Shown here: piece by piece, positions 15,151 through 24,473 of the stretch | How positions within the stretch are numbered: position 1 is the first letter of the stretch | How the letters are laid out: each line of letters starts with the position of its first letter | Source: Actinotalea subterranea | GTDB taxonomy: Bacteria > Actinomycetota > Actinomycetes > Actinomycetales > Cellulomonadaceae | Direction: 5' to 3' | Assembly: GCF_008364845.1 (NCBI RefSeq) | Contig: NZ_VTTP01000007.1 | Span: 1 to 64,000, forward strand | DNA length: 64,000 nt | Notes under the pieces: model-generated | The model's database searches: none | What the model was told of the DNA's origin: nothing | What the model saw: only the letters and a program-made list of their open reading frames with translations | Made by a program: the position numbers and the translations under genes

Positions 15151-15876
15151 GTGCCTCCCACGCGAACGCAGCGGGCCGCGCCGCTGGCACCGGAGGCCCG
15201 GCGCGCGGCGATCGTCGCCGCGACCGTGCCGCTCCTGCGCGAGCGTGGCGTGCACGTCACGACCCGCGAGCTCGCCGACGCCGCCGGCGTCGCCGAGGGC
15301 ACCCTCTTCCGCGTCTTCCCGGACAAGAGGGCGCTGGTCCGGGCTGCCGTGGAGCGTGCCCTCGATCCCGGACCGCTCCTGCGCGACCTCGAGGCGCTCC
15401 ATGGGCTGACGGACCTCAGGGCGACCGTCGTCGCCGTCGTCGCACTCCTGGCCGACCGGGCGCGCGAGGTCTCGCGCCTCCTCGCTGTCGCGCACGACGC
15501 CTGCATCGACGGACCGCGGGACGCGGCAGCCCTGAGCGCGGCTCATCCGCCGCACCACGACCTCTCCGACCGCCCGGACGTTCCCGCCCACCCGGGGCCG
15601 GGTGGGCGCCACGGCCACCCGCACGGCTCCGGTGAGCACCCGGCCCAGGTGGTGGCCCGCGGGCTCGCCGTGCTCCTCGAGGAGCACAGGGACCAGCTCC
15701 GCCTCGAGCCCGCCGTCGCCGCATCGCTCCTGGTGGGTCTCGTCCTGACGAGCAGCCGTCCGGCCCTCGTCGGCGACGCGGGGTCGATCACGCCCGAGCA
15801 GGTCACCGACTTCTTCCTGGACGGCGCCCGGCGTCGCCCGATCACCTCGACGTCACCTGAGGAGAACGCGTGCTGA
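15151..15876 (+). CDS. TetR family regulator with a His-rich insert
   Basis: This 241-aa repressor has the N-terminal TetR helix-turn-helix: RRAAIVAATVPLLRERG, then TTRELADAAGVAEGTLFRVF and DKRALVRAA. It ends 7 nt inside the exporter gene, so it probably controls that operon and itself through the palindrome just upstream. Residues about 131-165 form an unusual His/Pro/Gly-rich segment (HPPHH, then HPGPGGRHGHPHGSGEHP) with eight histidines. Most TetR ligand domains lack such a loop. It could bind a metal or be a disordered linker. The remainder of the ligand domain (ARGLAVLLEEHRDQLRLEP) looks ordinary. Confidence 0.88.
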   Translation: MPPTRTQRAAPLAPEARRAAIVAATVPLLRERGVHVTTRELADAAGVAEGTLFRVFPDKRALVRAAVERALDPGPLLRDLEALHGLTDLRATVVAVVALLADRAREVSRLLAVAHDACIDGPRDAAALSAAHPPHHDLSDRPDVPAHPGPGGRHGHPHGSGEHPAQVVARGLAVLLEEHRDQLRLEPAVAASLLVGLVLTSSRPALVGDAGSITPEQVTDFFLDGARRRPITSTSPEENAC

Positions 15877-17600
15877 TCCGGTTGCTTCGCCGCCATCTGC
15901 GGCCCTACGTCGGCGCCATGTCCGCCGTCCTGCTCCTCCAGCTCGTCCAGGCCCTCGCGAACCTGTACCTGCCGAGCCTGAACGCCGACATCATCGACGA
16001 CGGCGTCGCACAGGGCGACACCGCGGTGATCATGCGCCTGGGCGGGCTCATGCTCGGTGTCACCGTCGTGCAGGTCGCCTGCGCCATCGGTGCCGTGTAC
16101 TTCGGCGCGCGGGTCGCGATGGCGCTCGGCCGGGACCTGCGCGGTGCGGTGTTCGACCACGTGCAGACGTTCTCGGCACGCGAGGTCGGCCGCTTCGGTG
16201 CCCCCTCGCTCATCACCCGGACGACCAACGACGTGCAGCAGGTCCAGATGGTCGTGCTGCTGAGCCTGACGATCATGGTCGCGGCGCCCGTGATGGTCGT
16301 CGGCGGCGTCCTCATGGCCCTGAGCGAGGACGTGGAGCTCTCCGGGCTGCTCCTCGTCATCGTCCCGCTCCTCGTGGTCGTGCTCGCGTTCGCGATGAGT
16401 CGCATGCGGCCGCTGTTCTCCGCGATGCAGATCCGTATCGACGCGATCAACCGCGTGATGCGCGAGCAGATCGGCGGCATCCGGGTCATCCGCGCCTTCG
16501 TGCGCGACGACCACGAGCGGGACCGGTTCGCGCGGGCCAACGACGACCTCATGACCGTCGCGCTCGGCGTCGGGCGCCTCATGGCCCTGCTCTTCCCGAC
16601 CGTGATGCTGATCATGAACGTGTCGAGCGTCGCGATCATGTGGTTCGGCGGTGCCCGGATCGACGACGGCTCGCTGCAGGTCGGCTCGCTCACGGCCTTC
16701 CTCAGCTACATCATGCAGATCCTCATGGCCGTGCTCATGGCCGTGATGATGTTCATGCTCGTCCCGCGCGCCGAGGTCTCCGCTGAGCGCATCGGCGAGG
16801 TGCTCGACACCGACTCGACCGTGGTCCCCGCCACCGACCCCGTGACGACGCTCGGGGCACGGGCGCACGTCGAGCTCCAGGACGTCGAGTTCCGGTACCC
16901 CGGAGCGGCCGAACCCGTGCTCCGCGGGGTGAGCTTCAGCGCGGCGCCAGGGGAGACCACCGCCATCATCGGCTCGACCGGCTCCGGCAAGACGACCCTG
17001 CTCCAGATGATCCCCCGCCTCTCGGACGTGACGGCAGGGCAGGTGCTCGTCGACGGCGTCGACGTGCGCAGGCTCGAGCTCGACACCCTGTGGGGCACGA
17101 TCGGGCTCGTCCCGCAGAAGCCGTACCTGTTCTCCGGGACCGTCGCCTCCAACCTGCGCTACGGCAAGGAGGACGCGACGGACGAGCAGCTCTGGCACGC
17201 GTTGCGCGTCGCCCAGGCCGAGGAGTTCGTGCTCGGCATGGGCGGCCTCGACGCGACGATCGCGCAGGGTGGAACCAACGTGTCCGGGGGCCAGCGGCAA
17301 CGCCTGGCCATCGCCCGCGTCCTGGTCCGCAGACCGGAGATCTACCTGTTCGACGACTCGTTCTCCGCGCTCGACTTCGCGACCGACGCGGCCCTGCGCG
17401 CCGCGCTCGCGCCCGAGACCCGGGAGGCCACCGTGATCGTCGTCGCCCAACGCGTCAGCACCATCCGGCACGCGGACCGGATCGTGGTCCTCGACAACGG
17501 CTCCGTCGTCGGCATCGGCACGCACGCCGAGCTCATGGCGGACAACGAGACGTACCGCGAGATCGTCCTGTCCCAGGTCACCGAGCAGGAGGCGGCATGA
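15870..17600 (+). CDS. ABC exporter half, degenerate NBD
   Basis: This 576-aa half-transporter has a six-helix exporter domain (residues about 10-310) and an ABC domain. Walker [10 protein letters not shown] is at 368-376 and the signature VSGGQRQR is normal. The catalytic glutamate after Walker B is replaced by Asp ([12 protein letters not shown]496), and the switch histidine is replaced by Gln (VVAQRVSTI). These changes are typical of the degenerate subunit of heterodimeric exporters such as TM287/288 and LmrCD. The partner is the next gene, overlapping as ATGA. GTG 15870 follows TGAGGAGAA inside the tetR 3' end. Drug or lipid export is likely; the substrate is unknown. Confidence 0.92.
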   Translation: MLIRLLRRHLRPYVGAMSAVLLLQLVQALANLYLPSLNADIIDDGVAQGDTAVIMRLGGLMLGVTVVQVACAIGAVYFGARVAMALGRDLRGAVFDHVQTFSAREVGRFGAPSLITRTTNDVQQVQMVVLLSLTIMVAAPVMVVGGVLMALSEDVELSGLLLVIVPLLVVVLAFAMSRMRPLFSAMQIRIDAINRVMREQIGGIRVIRAFVRDDHERDRFARANDDLMTVALGVGRLMALLFPTVMLIMNVSSVAIMWFGGARIDDGSLQVGSLTAFLSYIMQILMAVLMAVMMFMLVPRAEVSAERIGEVLDTDSTVVPATDPVTTLGARAHVELQDVEFRYPGAAEPVLRGVSFSAAPGETTAIIGSTGSGKTTLLQMIPRLSDVTAGQVLVDGVDVRRLELDTLWGTIGLVPQKPYLFSGTVASNLRYGKEDATDEQLWHALRVAQAEEFVLGMGGLDATIAQGGTNVSGGQRQRLAIARVLVRRPEIYLFDDSFSALDFATDAALRAALAPETREATVIVVAQRVSTIRHADRIVVLDNGSVVGIGTHAELMADNETYREIVLSQVTEQEAA

Positions 17601-19645
17601 GCACCCCGGAGAACCGGCAGGACGCCCCGGTGGCTGCCGACGACGCCGGCACGCCGCCGGCGGGTGGCGCCGAGCGCCCCGCCGGGGCCGCGCCCACCAT
17701 GACGGCCGCCGCCCGGCAGCCCGTGCGCGGGCACGGCCCGATGATGGGCATGGGCATGCCGGCCGCCAAGTCGATGGACTTCAAGGGCTCCTCGCGCCGC
17801 CTCCTCGGGGTGCTCCGGCCCGAGCGCCTCGTGCTCGCCGCCGTCGTCGCGCTGTCGGTGGTCAGCGTCGCGCTCTCGGTGCTCGGCCCCAAGGTGCTGG
17901 GCCGCGCGACCGACGTCATCTTCGAGGGTGTGATCGCCCGCCAGCTCCCCGAGGGCGTCACGCAGGCGCAGGCCGTCGAGGCGCTGCGCGCGGACGGCCA
18001 GGGCCGGCTCGCGGACATGCTCGCCGCGATGGACCTCGTTCCCGGGCAGGGCATCGACTTCGACGCCCTCGGGCGCATCCTGCTCGGGGTCCTGGCCCTG
18101 TACGTGGGCGCCTGGCTCTTCGGCTACCTCCAGGGCCTGCTGACGACGGGCCTCGTCCAGCGCACCGTCTACCGGCTGCGGCAGGACGTCGAGGCCAAGC
18201 TCGGGCGCCTCCCGCTGAGCTACGTCGACCGTCAGCCCCGCGGCGAGCTGCTCTCGCGCGTGACCAACGACATCGACAACCTCGCGCAGACCCTCCAGCA
18301 GACCCTCAGCCAGCTCATCTCGTCCGTGCTGATGATCGTCGGCGTGCTCGTCATGATGTTCTGGATCTCACCCCTGCTCGCGGTCATCGCGCTCGTCACG
18401 ATCCCGCTCGCGGCCGTGGTCACCGCGCAGATCGCCAAGCGGTCGCAGCCCCAGTTCGTGGCCCAGTGGGCGCGCACCGGGACGCTCAACGCCCACGTCG
18501 AGGAGATGTACACCGGCCACGCGCTCGTCAAGGTCTTCGGCCGGCAGAAGGCCGCGTCGCAGGCGTTCCACGAGCAGAACGAGGGGCTCTACGAGGCCAG
18601 CTTCAAGGCCCAGTTCATCTCCGGGATGATCCAGCCGGCCATGATGTTCATCGCGAACCTCAACTACGTCGCGATCGCCGTCGTCGGCGGCCTGCGCGTG
18701 GCCTCCGGTGCGATCTCCCTCGGGGACGTCCAGGCGTTCATCCAGTACTCGCGCATGTTCACGCAGCCCATCACCCAGGTCGCGGCGATGATGAACCTCC
18801 TCCAGTCCGGGGTCGCGTCCGCCGAGCGCGTGTTCGAGCTGCTCGACGCGCCGGAGCAGTCCGCCGAGCCCGCCGACCCCCCGCGTCCCTCACCGGTCCG
18901 TGGGCGCGTCGTGTTCGAGGACGTGTCGTTCCGGTACGAGCCCGAGACGCCGCTCATCGACCACCTCGACCTCGTCGCCGAGCCCGGGCAGACCGTCGCC
19001 ATCGTCGGACCCACGGGCGCGGGCAAGACGACCCTGGTCAACCTCGTCATGCGGTTCTACGAGGTCAACGGCGGCCGGATCACGCTCGACGGCGTGGACG
19101 TCGCGGCGATGAACCGCGAGGAGCTGCGGGGCAGCATCGGCATGGTGCTCCAGGACACCTGGCTCTTCGGCGGGACGATCGCGGACAACATCGCGTACGG
19201 GCGTCAGGGCGCGACGCACGAGGAGGTCCTCGAGGCGGCCCGGGTGACGCACGTCGACCACTTCGTGCAGACGCTCCCGAACGGCTACGAGACGGTCATC
19301 GACGAGGAGGGCGGCAACGTCAGCGCGGGCGAGAAGCAGCTCATCACCATCGCGCGCGCGTTCCTCGCCGACCCGGCGATCCTCATCCTCGACGAGGCCA
19401 CCTCCTCGGTCGACACCCGCACCGAGGTGCTCGTGCAGAAGGCCATGGCCGCGCTGCGTGCCGGGCGCACGTCGTTCGTCATCGCGCACCGCCTGTCGAC
19501 CATCCGCGACGCCGACGTGATCCTCGTCATGCAGGACGGCGCGATCGTCGAGCAGGGCGGTCACGCCGAGCTCATGGCCGCCGGCGGTGCCTACGCGGCC
19601 CTGTACGCGAGCCAGTTCGCGGAGGCCTCCGCCCCCGTCGACTGA
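17597..19645 (+). CDS. ABC exporter half, catalytic NBD
   Basis: This 682-aa half-transporter partners with the preceding gene. A 55-residue Met/Pro/Ala-rich cytoplasmic N-terminus ([17 protein letters not shown]) precedes the exporter domain. That domain holds an insert of about 40 residues between the first two helices ([20 protein letters not shown]). The ABC domain has Walker [10 protein letters not shown], canonical Walker [13 protein letters not shown] with Glu, and the switch His in VIAHRLSTI. Its signature is NVSAGEKQL instead of LSGGQ. The pair therefore has one consensus ATP site and one degenerate site. The ATGA overlap couples translation. Confidence 0.93.
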   Translation: MSTPENRQDAPVAADDAGTPPAGGAERPAGAAPTMTAAARQPVRGHGPMMGMGMPAAKSMDFKGSSRRLLGVLRPERLVLAAVVALSVVSVALSVLGPKVLGRATDVIFEGVIARQLPEGVTQAQAVEALRADGQGRLADMLAAMDLVPGQGIDFDALGRILLGVLALYVGAWLFGYLQGLLTTGLVQRTVYRLRQDVEAKLGRLPLSYVDRQPRGELLSRVTNDIDNLAQTLQQTLSQLISSVLMIVGVLVMMFWISPLLAVIALVTIPLAAVVTAQIAKRSQPQFVAQWARTGTLNAHVEEMYTGHALVKVFGRQKAASQAFHEQNEGLYEASFKAQFISGMIQPAMMFIANLNYVAIAVVGGLRVASGAISLGDVQAFIQYSRMFTQPITQVAAMMNLLQSGVASAERVFELLDAPEQSAEPADPPRPSPVRGRVVFEDVSFRYEPETPLIDHLDLVAEPGQTVAIVGPTGAGKTTLVNLVMRFYEVNGGRITLDGVDVAAMNREELRGSIGMVLQDTWLFGGTIADNIAYGRQGATHEEVLEAARVTHVDHFVQTLPNGYETVIDEEGGNVSAGEKQLITIARAFLADPAILILDEATSSVDTRTEVLVQKAMAALRAGRTSFVIAHRLSTIRDADVILVMQDGAIVEQGGHAELMAAGGAYAALYASQFAEASAPVD

Positions 19646-19699
19646 CCGTCGCCGGCGGGGGTGGCCCGACGAGCGGGTCCGGGCTGGGAGGATCGGGGG

Positions 19700-20536
19700 G
19701 TGCCCGTCGTCCGCATCACCGACCCCACCGACCCCGTGCTCGCCGACTACACCCGGCTGACCGACGTCGCGCTGCGCGCCAAGCACGAACCCGCGAAGGG
19801 CCTCTACATCGCCGAGAGCTCGACCGTGATCCGGCGTGCGCTCGCCGTCGGGCACCGGCCCCGGTCCTTCCTCATGGCCGAGCGCTGGCTCGCGGACCTC
19901 GCGCCCACGCTCGCCGCCGCGGGAGCGGGTCCGGACGGCGACGTGCCGGTGTACGTGGGCGAGCCCGAGGTCCTCGAGGCCATCACCGGCTTCCACCTGC
20001 ACCGGGGTGCGCTCGCGGCGATGCACCGGCCGCCGCTGCGGCCCGTCCACGAGCTGCTCGCGGCGGCGCGGGACGGCGCGGGTGCGCGGCGCGTCGCGGT
20101 GCTCGAGGACATCGTCGACCACACCAACGTCGGGGCGATCTTCCGCTCGGCGGCCGCGCTCGGCGTCGACGCGGTCCTCGTCTCGCCCCGGTGCGCGGAC
20201 CCCCTGTACCGCCGGTCGGTGCGGGTCTCGATGGGCACGGTGTTCCAGGTGCCGTGGACGCGCCTGGAGAGCTGGCCCGACGGCCTCGGGGCGTTGCAGG
20301 CCGACGGGTTCACCGTCGCCGCGCTCGCGCTGTCCGACGACTCGGTGAGCCTCGACGTGCTCGCGGACGCGCCGCCCGAGCGTCTCGCACTCGTGCTCGG
20401 GACCGAGGGTGACGGTCTCTCGCGCGGCGCGGTCGACGCGGCCGACCTCGTGGTGCGGATCCCGATGGCGGGCGGGGTCGACTCCCTGAACGTCGCCGCG
20501 GCGTCGGCGGTCGCGTTCTGGGCCGTGCGCGTCTGA
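19700..20536 (+). CDS. TrmH/SpoU family RNA 2'-O-methyltransferase
   Basis: This 278-aa SPOUT methyltransferase probably methylates the 2'-OH of a ribose in rRNA or tRNA. The C-terminal SpoU domain has the three family motifs: LEDIVDHTNVGAIFRSAAALG (motif 1), LALVLGTEGDGLSRGAVDAAD (motif 2) and VRIPMAGGVDSLNVAAASAVA (motif 3, forming the SAM-binding trefoil knot). The N-terminal part is an RNA-binding-like domain with YIAESSTVIRRALAVGH. GTG 19700 is preceded by GGGAGGATCGG. It sits 54 nt after the exporter and may be read through from that operon. The exact target nucleotide is not predictable. Confidence 0.9.
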   Translation: MPVVRITDPTDPVLADYTRLTDVALRAKHEPAKGLYIAESSTVIRRALAVGHRPRSFLMAERWLADLAPTLAAAGAGPDGDVPVYVGEPEVLEAITGFHLHRGALAAMHRPPLRPVHELLAAARDGAGARRVAVLEDIVDHTNVGAIFRSAAALGVDAVLVSPRCADPLYRRSVRVSMGTVFQVPWTRLESWPDGLGALQADGFTVAALALSDDSVSLDVLADAPPERLALVLGTEGDGLSRGAVDAADLVVRIPMAGGVDSLNVAAASAVAFWAVRV

Positions 20537-20555
20537 CCGACGTCCGACGGACGGG

Positions 20556-20581
20556 GGCGCCGCGCCGAGGGGCGCGCCGCC
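20556..20581. terminator. Bidirectional hairpin between convergent genes
   Basis: GGCGCCGCGCC (20556-20566) and GGCGCGCCGCC (20571-20581) can form a stem with ten of eleven pairs around GAGG. It lies between the convergent methyltransferase and PEBP-like genes. No U tract is present. Confidence 0.5.
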
Positions 20582-20582
20582 G

Positions 20583-21113
20583 TCAGCGCTGGAACGTCGG
20601 CGTGAGCGTTCCCCGGGCGAGCGTGTGGAACAGGGCTGTGAACGCGACGGCGGTGGGCGTCACGTCGTCGGGCAGGTCGAGCGTCTCGACGTCGAGCGCG
20701 TGCACGGCGAAGACGTAGCGGTGCGGGCGGTCGCCCTCGGGCGGCGCCGCGCCCGCGTACCCGGGCGTCCCGCCGTCGTTGCGCGCGTGGTGGGCTCCGG
20801 TCGGCAGGTGGGCTCCCGACGGTGAGCCGGAGCCCGTCGGCAGCGACGTCGTGCCGGCGGGGAGGTCCCAGACGGTCCAGTGCCAGAACCCCGCAGGGGT
20901 CGGGGCGTCGGGGTCGAAGCACGAGACGACGAAGCTCCGGGTGCCCTCGGGCGCGCCGTCCCACGCGAGGTGGGGCGACGTGCTGCCGCCCTGGGCCGTG
21001 AACGGGTGCGCCATGGGCTGCCCGTCGCCGACGTCGTCGCTCCGCACGGCGAGCGGGGGGACGGCGGGCAGGAGCGAGTACGGCTCGGGTGCGGGCGGGC
21101 GGGACAGGTCCAC
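20583..21113 (-). CDS. YbhB/YbcL (PEBP, Raf-kinase-inhibitor-like) protein
   Basis: This 176-aa protein belongs to the bacterial phosphatidylethanolamine-binding protein family. Recognisable parts are STSPHLAWDGAPEGTRSFVVSCFDPDAPTPAGFWHWTVWDLP (the ligand-pocket motif with DPDAP), then GGTPGYAGAAPPEGDRPHRYVFAVHALD. There is no signal peptide. GTG 21113 follows an AGGAGG site. The cellular role of bacterial YbhB proteins is not settled. It is transcribed in the same direction as sulP, 121 nt downstream of it, and could be cotranscribed. Confidence 0.9.
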   Translation of the reverse strand: MDLSRPPAPEPYSLLPAVPPLAVRSDDVGDGQPMAHPFTAQGGSTSPHLAWDGAPEGTRSFVVSCFDPDAPTPAGFWHWTVWDLPAGTTSLPTGSGSPSGAHLPTGAHHARNDGGTPGYAGAAPPEGDRPHRYVFAVHALDVETLDLPDDVTPTAVAFTALFHTLARGTLTPTFQR

Positions 21114-21234
21114 GGGTCCTCCTGGCGTCGGTGTCTGCCTGGTCCATCATGCCCACCGGGGCGTCGCCGCACCCGTCGGCCGGGTGACCCGGCGCCCTGC
21201 CGACGGTGCCCCGCCCGGAGGTCGGCGCCCGCGG

Positions 21235-22953
21235 CTACGCGCTCGGCGGCGTCGCGCTCCGCGCCTCGGCGCGGTGCACGTGCGAGCGGGCGTGCTCGAC
21301 GGCGGCGTCGAGCGTCTCGAAGACGTGCGCGCGGTCCTGGAGCTCCGTGAACACGCCGACGGCCTCGACGAGGCGCTGGTGCTCGGGCCGCAGGCCCTTG
21401 AGCAGGACGACGATGCCTCGGCGCTGCAGGTCGCCGACGATCTCGGCGAGCGCGTTGGCGCCGCTCGTGTCGAGCACCCGCACCCCGGAGAGCCGCAGGA
21501 TGACGACCCGGACGTCGGCGACCAGGGAGAGCTCGTCGAGGAACCGGCGCACGTCGGCGAAGAAGAGCGCGCCGTCGATCCGGTAGACCGCGATGTGCTC
21601 GCGCAGCAGGGCGCGCTCGGACGCGACGTCGACCTCGCGCAGGTCGAGCTCCTCCCGGTGCAGGCCGCTGGCCTTCGCGACGGCGCGGAGCGCGAGGATC
21701 GCCGCGAGGGCCACCCCGAGCTCGACGGCCACGACGAGGTCGAAGACGACGGTCGTGGCGAGCGTGAGCAGGAACACCGTGGTCCCGGACGGGCCCGAGC
21801 GGCAGATGGACCGCGCCGTCGCGAGGTCGACCATGCGCGCCGCGGTGACGAGCAGGACCCCGGCGAGCGCCGCGAGGGGGACACGTGCGACGAGCGGGCC
21901 GGCGGTGTAGATGATCACGGCGAGCACGACGGCGTGCAGTGCCGACGACGCGCGGGTGCGACCGCCGGCGCGCACGTTGACGGCGGTGCGGGCGATCGCA
22001 CCGGTCGCCGGCATGCCGCCGAACAGGCCCGCAGCGACGTTGGCGACGCCCTGCCCGAAGAGCTCCCGGTTGGGGTCGGTGCGCGGCAGGTCGTCGTTCA
22101 TGCCGTCGGCGACACGGGCCGACAGGAGGCTCTCCAGGGCCGCGAGGGCCGCGACGGCGAGCGCCGCCGAGACCAGGGAGCCCGTCGCCTCGGGCGTGAG
22201 GGTCGGCAGGGAAGGCGCCGGGAGCGACGACGGGATCGCACCGATCCGGCTCACGTCGAGGTCGGCGAGCTCGGCGACGAGCGTGACGACCACGACGGCG
22301 ACGAGCGACGCCGGCAGGGTGCGCCGCACACGGGGGAGCAGGAGCATCAGCGCGACGACGAGCGCGACGAGGCCGAGGGGCACCCAGGCGACGGACCAGT
22401 CCACGACGGCCAGGGTGCGCAGCGCGACGAGGCCGGCGTTCTCGCCCTCGGCCTTGGGTGTGTCGAGCGCGAGGGGGATCTGCTGGGCCGCGATGATCAC
22501 GCCGATGCCCATGGTGAAGCCCTCGACCACGGGCCACGGGATGTAGGCGACGAGCCTGCCGAGCCCGACGATGCCGGCGAGCAGCACGAGGCCACCCGCC
22601 ATGATCGCGACGGTCGCCACGGACTCGGGCCCGTAGCGCGCCACGATGGGTACGAGGACGACCGTCATGGCGCCCGTGGGTCCCGACACCTGCAGGTTCG
22701 ACCCGCCGAGGACCGCTGCGACGAAGCCCGCGATGACGGCGGTGACCATGCCGGCGGCGGCTCCCATCCCGGAGGTCACCCCGAAGCCGAGGGCGAGGGG
22801 GAGCGCGACGATCGCGACGGTGACGCCTGCGATCGCGTCCGCGCGCCAGGTGGTGCGCAGCATCGTGTAGTCGCTGCGGCGCGGGAGCGTGTGACGGCGC
22901 AGGGTGCCGAGCGCGCGGCGCCAGTCGACCGAGCCCGTGGGGCCGACGCTCAT
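21235..22953 (-). CDS. SulP family anion transporter with STAS domain
   Basis: This 572-aa membrane protein is of the SLC26/SulP family, which moves sulfate, bicarbonate or other anions. It has about 10-14 hydrophobic segments. The family's GVTVAIVALPLALGFGVTSGM and VSGPTGAMTVV are at the start. FGGMPATGAIARTAVNVRAGGRTR follows mid-protein. A C-terminal STAS domain (residues about 440-550) contains VVILRLSGVRVLDTSGANAL, with the Asp-Thr-Ser loop. The ATG overlaps the stop of the upstream ArsR-type gene (ATGA). Coupling to an ArsR regulator suggests regulated uptake; sulfate versus bicarbonate cannot be decided. Confidence 0.93.
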   Translation of the reverse strand: MSVGPTGSVDWRRALGTLRRHTLPRRSDYTMLRTTWRADAIAGVTVAIVALPLALGFGVTSGMGAAAGMVTAVIAGFVAAVLGGSNLQVSGPTGAMTVVLVPIVARYGPESVATVAIMAGGLVLLAGIVGLGRLVAYIPWPVVEGFTMGIGVIIAAQQIPLALDTPKAEGENAGLVALRTLAVVDWSVAWVPLGLVALVVALMLLLPRVRRTLPASLVAVVVVTLVAELADLDVSRIGAIPSSLPAPSLPTLTPEATGSLVSAALAVAALAALESLLSARVADGMNDDLPRTDPNRELFGQGVANVAAGLFGGMPATGAIARTAVNVRAGGRTRASSALHAVVLAVIIYTAGPLVARVPLAALAGVLLVTAARMVDLATARSICRSGPSGTTVFLLTLATTVVFDLVVAVELGVALAAILALRAVAKASGLHREELDLREVDVASERALLREHIAVYRIDGALFFADVRRFLDELSLVADVRVVILRLSGVRVLDTSGANALAEIVGDLQRRGIVVLLKGLRPEHQRLVEAVGVFTELQDRAHVFETLDAAVEHARSHVHRAEARSATPPSA

Positions 22954-23387
22954 CGTCCGGCGCTCCCAGCGTCGTCGGTCGCCGCGTCGGTGGGGCCGAG
23001 CGGCTCGGCGAGGTCCGAGAGCACCGCGGGGGTGCCGGACAGGGAGTCGACGAGGAAGGTCCGGGCCGCGGTGAGCAGGTCGACGACGCTGGGGTGGGCC
23101 AGCTGGTAGTGCACGGCGTTGCCCTCGCGGCGTCCGACGACGAGGCCCGTGCGGCGCAGCACGGCCAGGTGCTGGGAGAGGTGGGACGCCTCGAGGCCGG
23201 TCGCGGTCAGCAGGTCGCTCACGGCGCGCGGGCCGGGGACGAGGAGCTCGAGGAGCCGGACCCGCAGGGGGTGCCCGAGGGCCTTGAAGAGCTCGGCCTT
23301 GATCTCGTGGATGGGGGTCTCGGTACGCGGGGCGCGGAGCGGCACGACGTCTCTTCCGTAGTGGATCAATGACTTGAGCATTTCCAT
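22950..23387 (-). CDS. ArsR-type winged-helix regulator
   Basis: This 145-aa regulator has the ArsR helix-turn-helix: LFKALGHPLRVRLLELL, then VSDLLTATGLEASHLSQHLAVLRRTGLVVGRREGNAVHYQL. The CxC metal-binding motif of classic ArsR/SmtB sensors in the alpha-3 helix is absent (the equivalent is AVSDLL). It probably senses something other than a thiophilic metal. The ATG at 23387 is preferred; ATG 23381 or TTG 23390 are possible. Its stop overlaps the sulP start, so it likely governs its own operon. The N-terminal part (IHYGRDVVPLRAPRTETPIHEI) precedes the winged helix. Confidence 0.86.
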   Translation of the reverse strand: MEMLKSLIHYGRDVVPLRAPRTETPIHEIKAELFKALGHPLRVRLLELLVPGPRAVSDLLTATGLEASHLSQHLAVLRRTGLVVGRREGNAVHYQLAHPSVVDLLTAARTFLVDSLSGTPAVLSDLAEPLGPTDAATDDAGSAGR

Positions 23388-23453
23388 CAAGCCGTCACAA
23401 GCATAACCCCGGCCGAGCGCTGGGCCGACCGGGGGAGTCGCCCGGACCCCGGA

Positions 23454-23482
23454 TTGACTTCCCCTCGCCGTCGGCGTCTACT
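23454..23482 (+). promoter_or_regulatory. Promoter of imuA'-imuB-dnaE2
   Basis: TTGACT (23454-23459) and TCTACT (23477-23482) are separated by 17 nt, close to the sigma-70-type optimum. The expected start is near 23489, directly before the LexA box. Confidence 0.6.
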
Positions 23483-23491
23483 GGAGATTAG

Positions 23492-23507
23492 TCGAACAGG
23501 TGTTCGA
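23492..23507 (+). promoter_or_regulatory. LexA SOS box
   Basis: TCGAACAGGTGTTCGA is a perfect inverted repeat apart from the central two bases. It fits the actinobacterial and Gram-positive LexA consensus GAAC-N4-GTTC. It overlaps the predicted transcription start of the mutasome operon, so LexA binding would block transcription until DNA damage. Confidence 0.88.
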
Positions 23508-23567
23508 AGATCAGGGATGTCCCGCCTCGTGCTGGACCGGGCCGGATGCCGGAAGAGGTGAGCCGCG

Positions 23568-24473
23568 GTGACCACGGTGGCGGTCGAGGAGCAGGTGGCC
23601 GCAGCCGATCGGGCGGAGCTCGCGAGAGCCGCGCTGGCGCGCGCGGAAGAGCGTACGGGCACCCAGAGGTGGGTCCGGCCGGTCCGTCTCACGGTCACCT
23701 CCGGGACACCGGTCGAGGCCGTGAGGACCGCCGTCGGCGACACCTCGCCGCTCCCGGACGTGACGGATGCGGGGCACGGCCGGTCGGTCGAGCCGAGCAG
23801 GTCGGTCGGTGACGCCAGGTCGCCCGACCAGGTGCGTCCCGGGCAGCCCGGTGGGGCGGTGCGGCTCCTTCCCGTCCGCGCGGACCTGGCGGCCCTGCTG
23901 CCGTCCGGCGCCCTCGACCGGGGCACCACGGTGGTCGTCACCGGGTCCACCTCCCTGACCCTCGGCCTCCTCGCGGAGGCCTCCCGGGCCGGGAGCTGGG
24001 TCGCGCTCGTGGGGCTCCCGGGCCTGGGGGTCCTGGCCGCCCAGCAGCTGGGGCTCGACCTCGACCGGATGGTCCTCGTCCCCGATCCCGGTCCCGACGG
24101 CCCCACGGTCCTCGCCGCGCTGCTCGACGGCGTGGACGTCGTCGTCGTCGGGCCCCGGGTGGCCCTGACCGACGGCGACCGCCGACGCCTGAGCGCCCGG
24201 GCGCGTGAACGGTCCGCCGTGCTCGTCCCCACCACACCCTGGCCGGCGGCCCACGTCGTGCTGACCGCTCGTGCCGCGCGGTGGGAGGGGCTCGACCGAG
24301 GGCACGGGCACCTGCGCACGTGCAGGCTGCGGGTCGAGCGCACGGGCCGGGGGACGGCAGCCCAGCGGCAGGAGTCCGAGGTCCTGGTCCCCGTGACCCC
24401 CGCGCCCCGGGCGGCCGACGCCGCACGGCCCCGTGCCCGGGGCGTGCGCCGCACCGCGAGGCGAGCGGGATGA
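23568..24473 (+). CDS. imuA': ImuA' (RecA-like mutasome accessory protein)
   Basis: This 301-aa protein occupies the ImuA' position in the imuA'-imuB-dnaE2 cassette and has the matching weak RecA-like character. VVVTGSTSLTLGLLAEASRAGSWVALVGLPGLGVLAAQQLGLDLDRMVLVP corresponds to the core, but there is no clear Walker A lysine. In mycobacteria ImuA' works with ImuB to recruit the error-prone polymerase DnaE2 after damage. The N-terminal 85 residues are variable and the last 30 are Arg-rich. GTG 23568 follows AAGAGGTGAG. The LexA box 60 nt upstream shows SOS control. It overlaps imuB as ATGA. Confidence 0.85.
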   Translation: MTTVAVEEQVAAADRAELARAALARAEERTGTQRWVRPVRLTVTSGTPVEAVRTAVGDTSPLPDVTDAGHGRSVEPSRSVGDARSPDQVRPGQPGGAVRLLPVRADLAALLPSGALDRGTTVVVTGSTSLTLGLLAEASRAGSWVALVGLPGLGVLAAQQLGLDLDRMVLVPDPGPDGPTVLAALLDGVDVVVVGPRVALTDGDRRRLSARARERSAVLVPTTPWPAAHVVLTARAARWEGLDRGHGHLRTCRLRVERTGRGTAAQRQESEVLVPVTPAPRAADAARPRARGVRRTARRAG

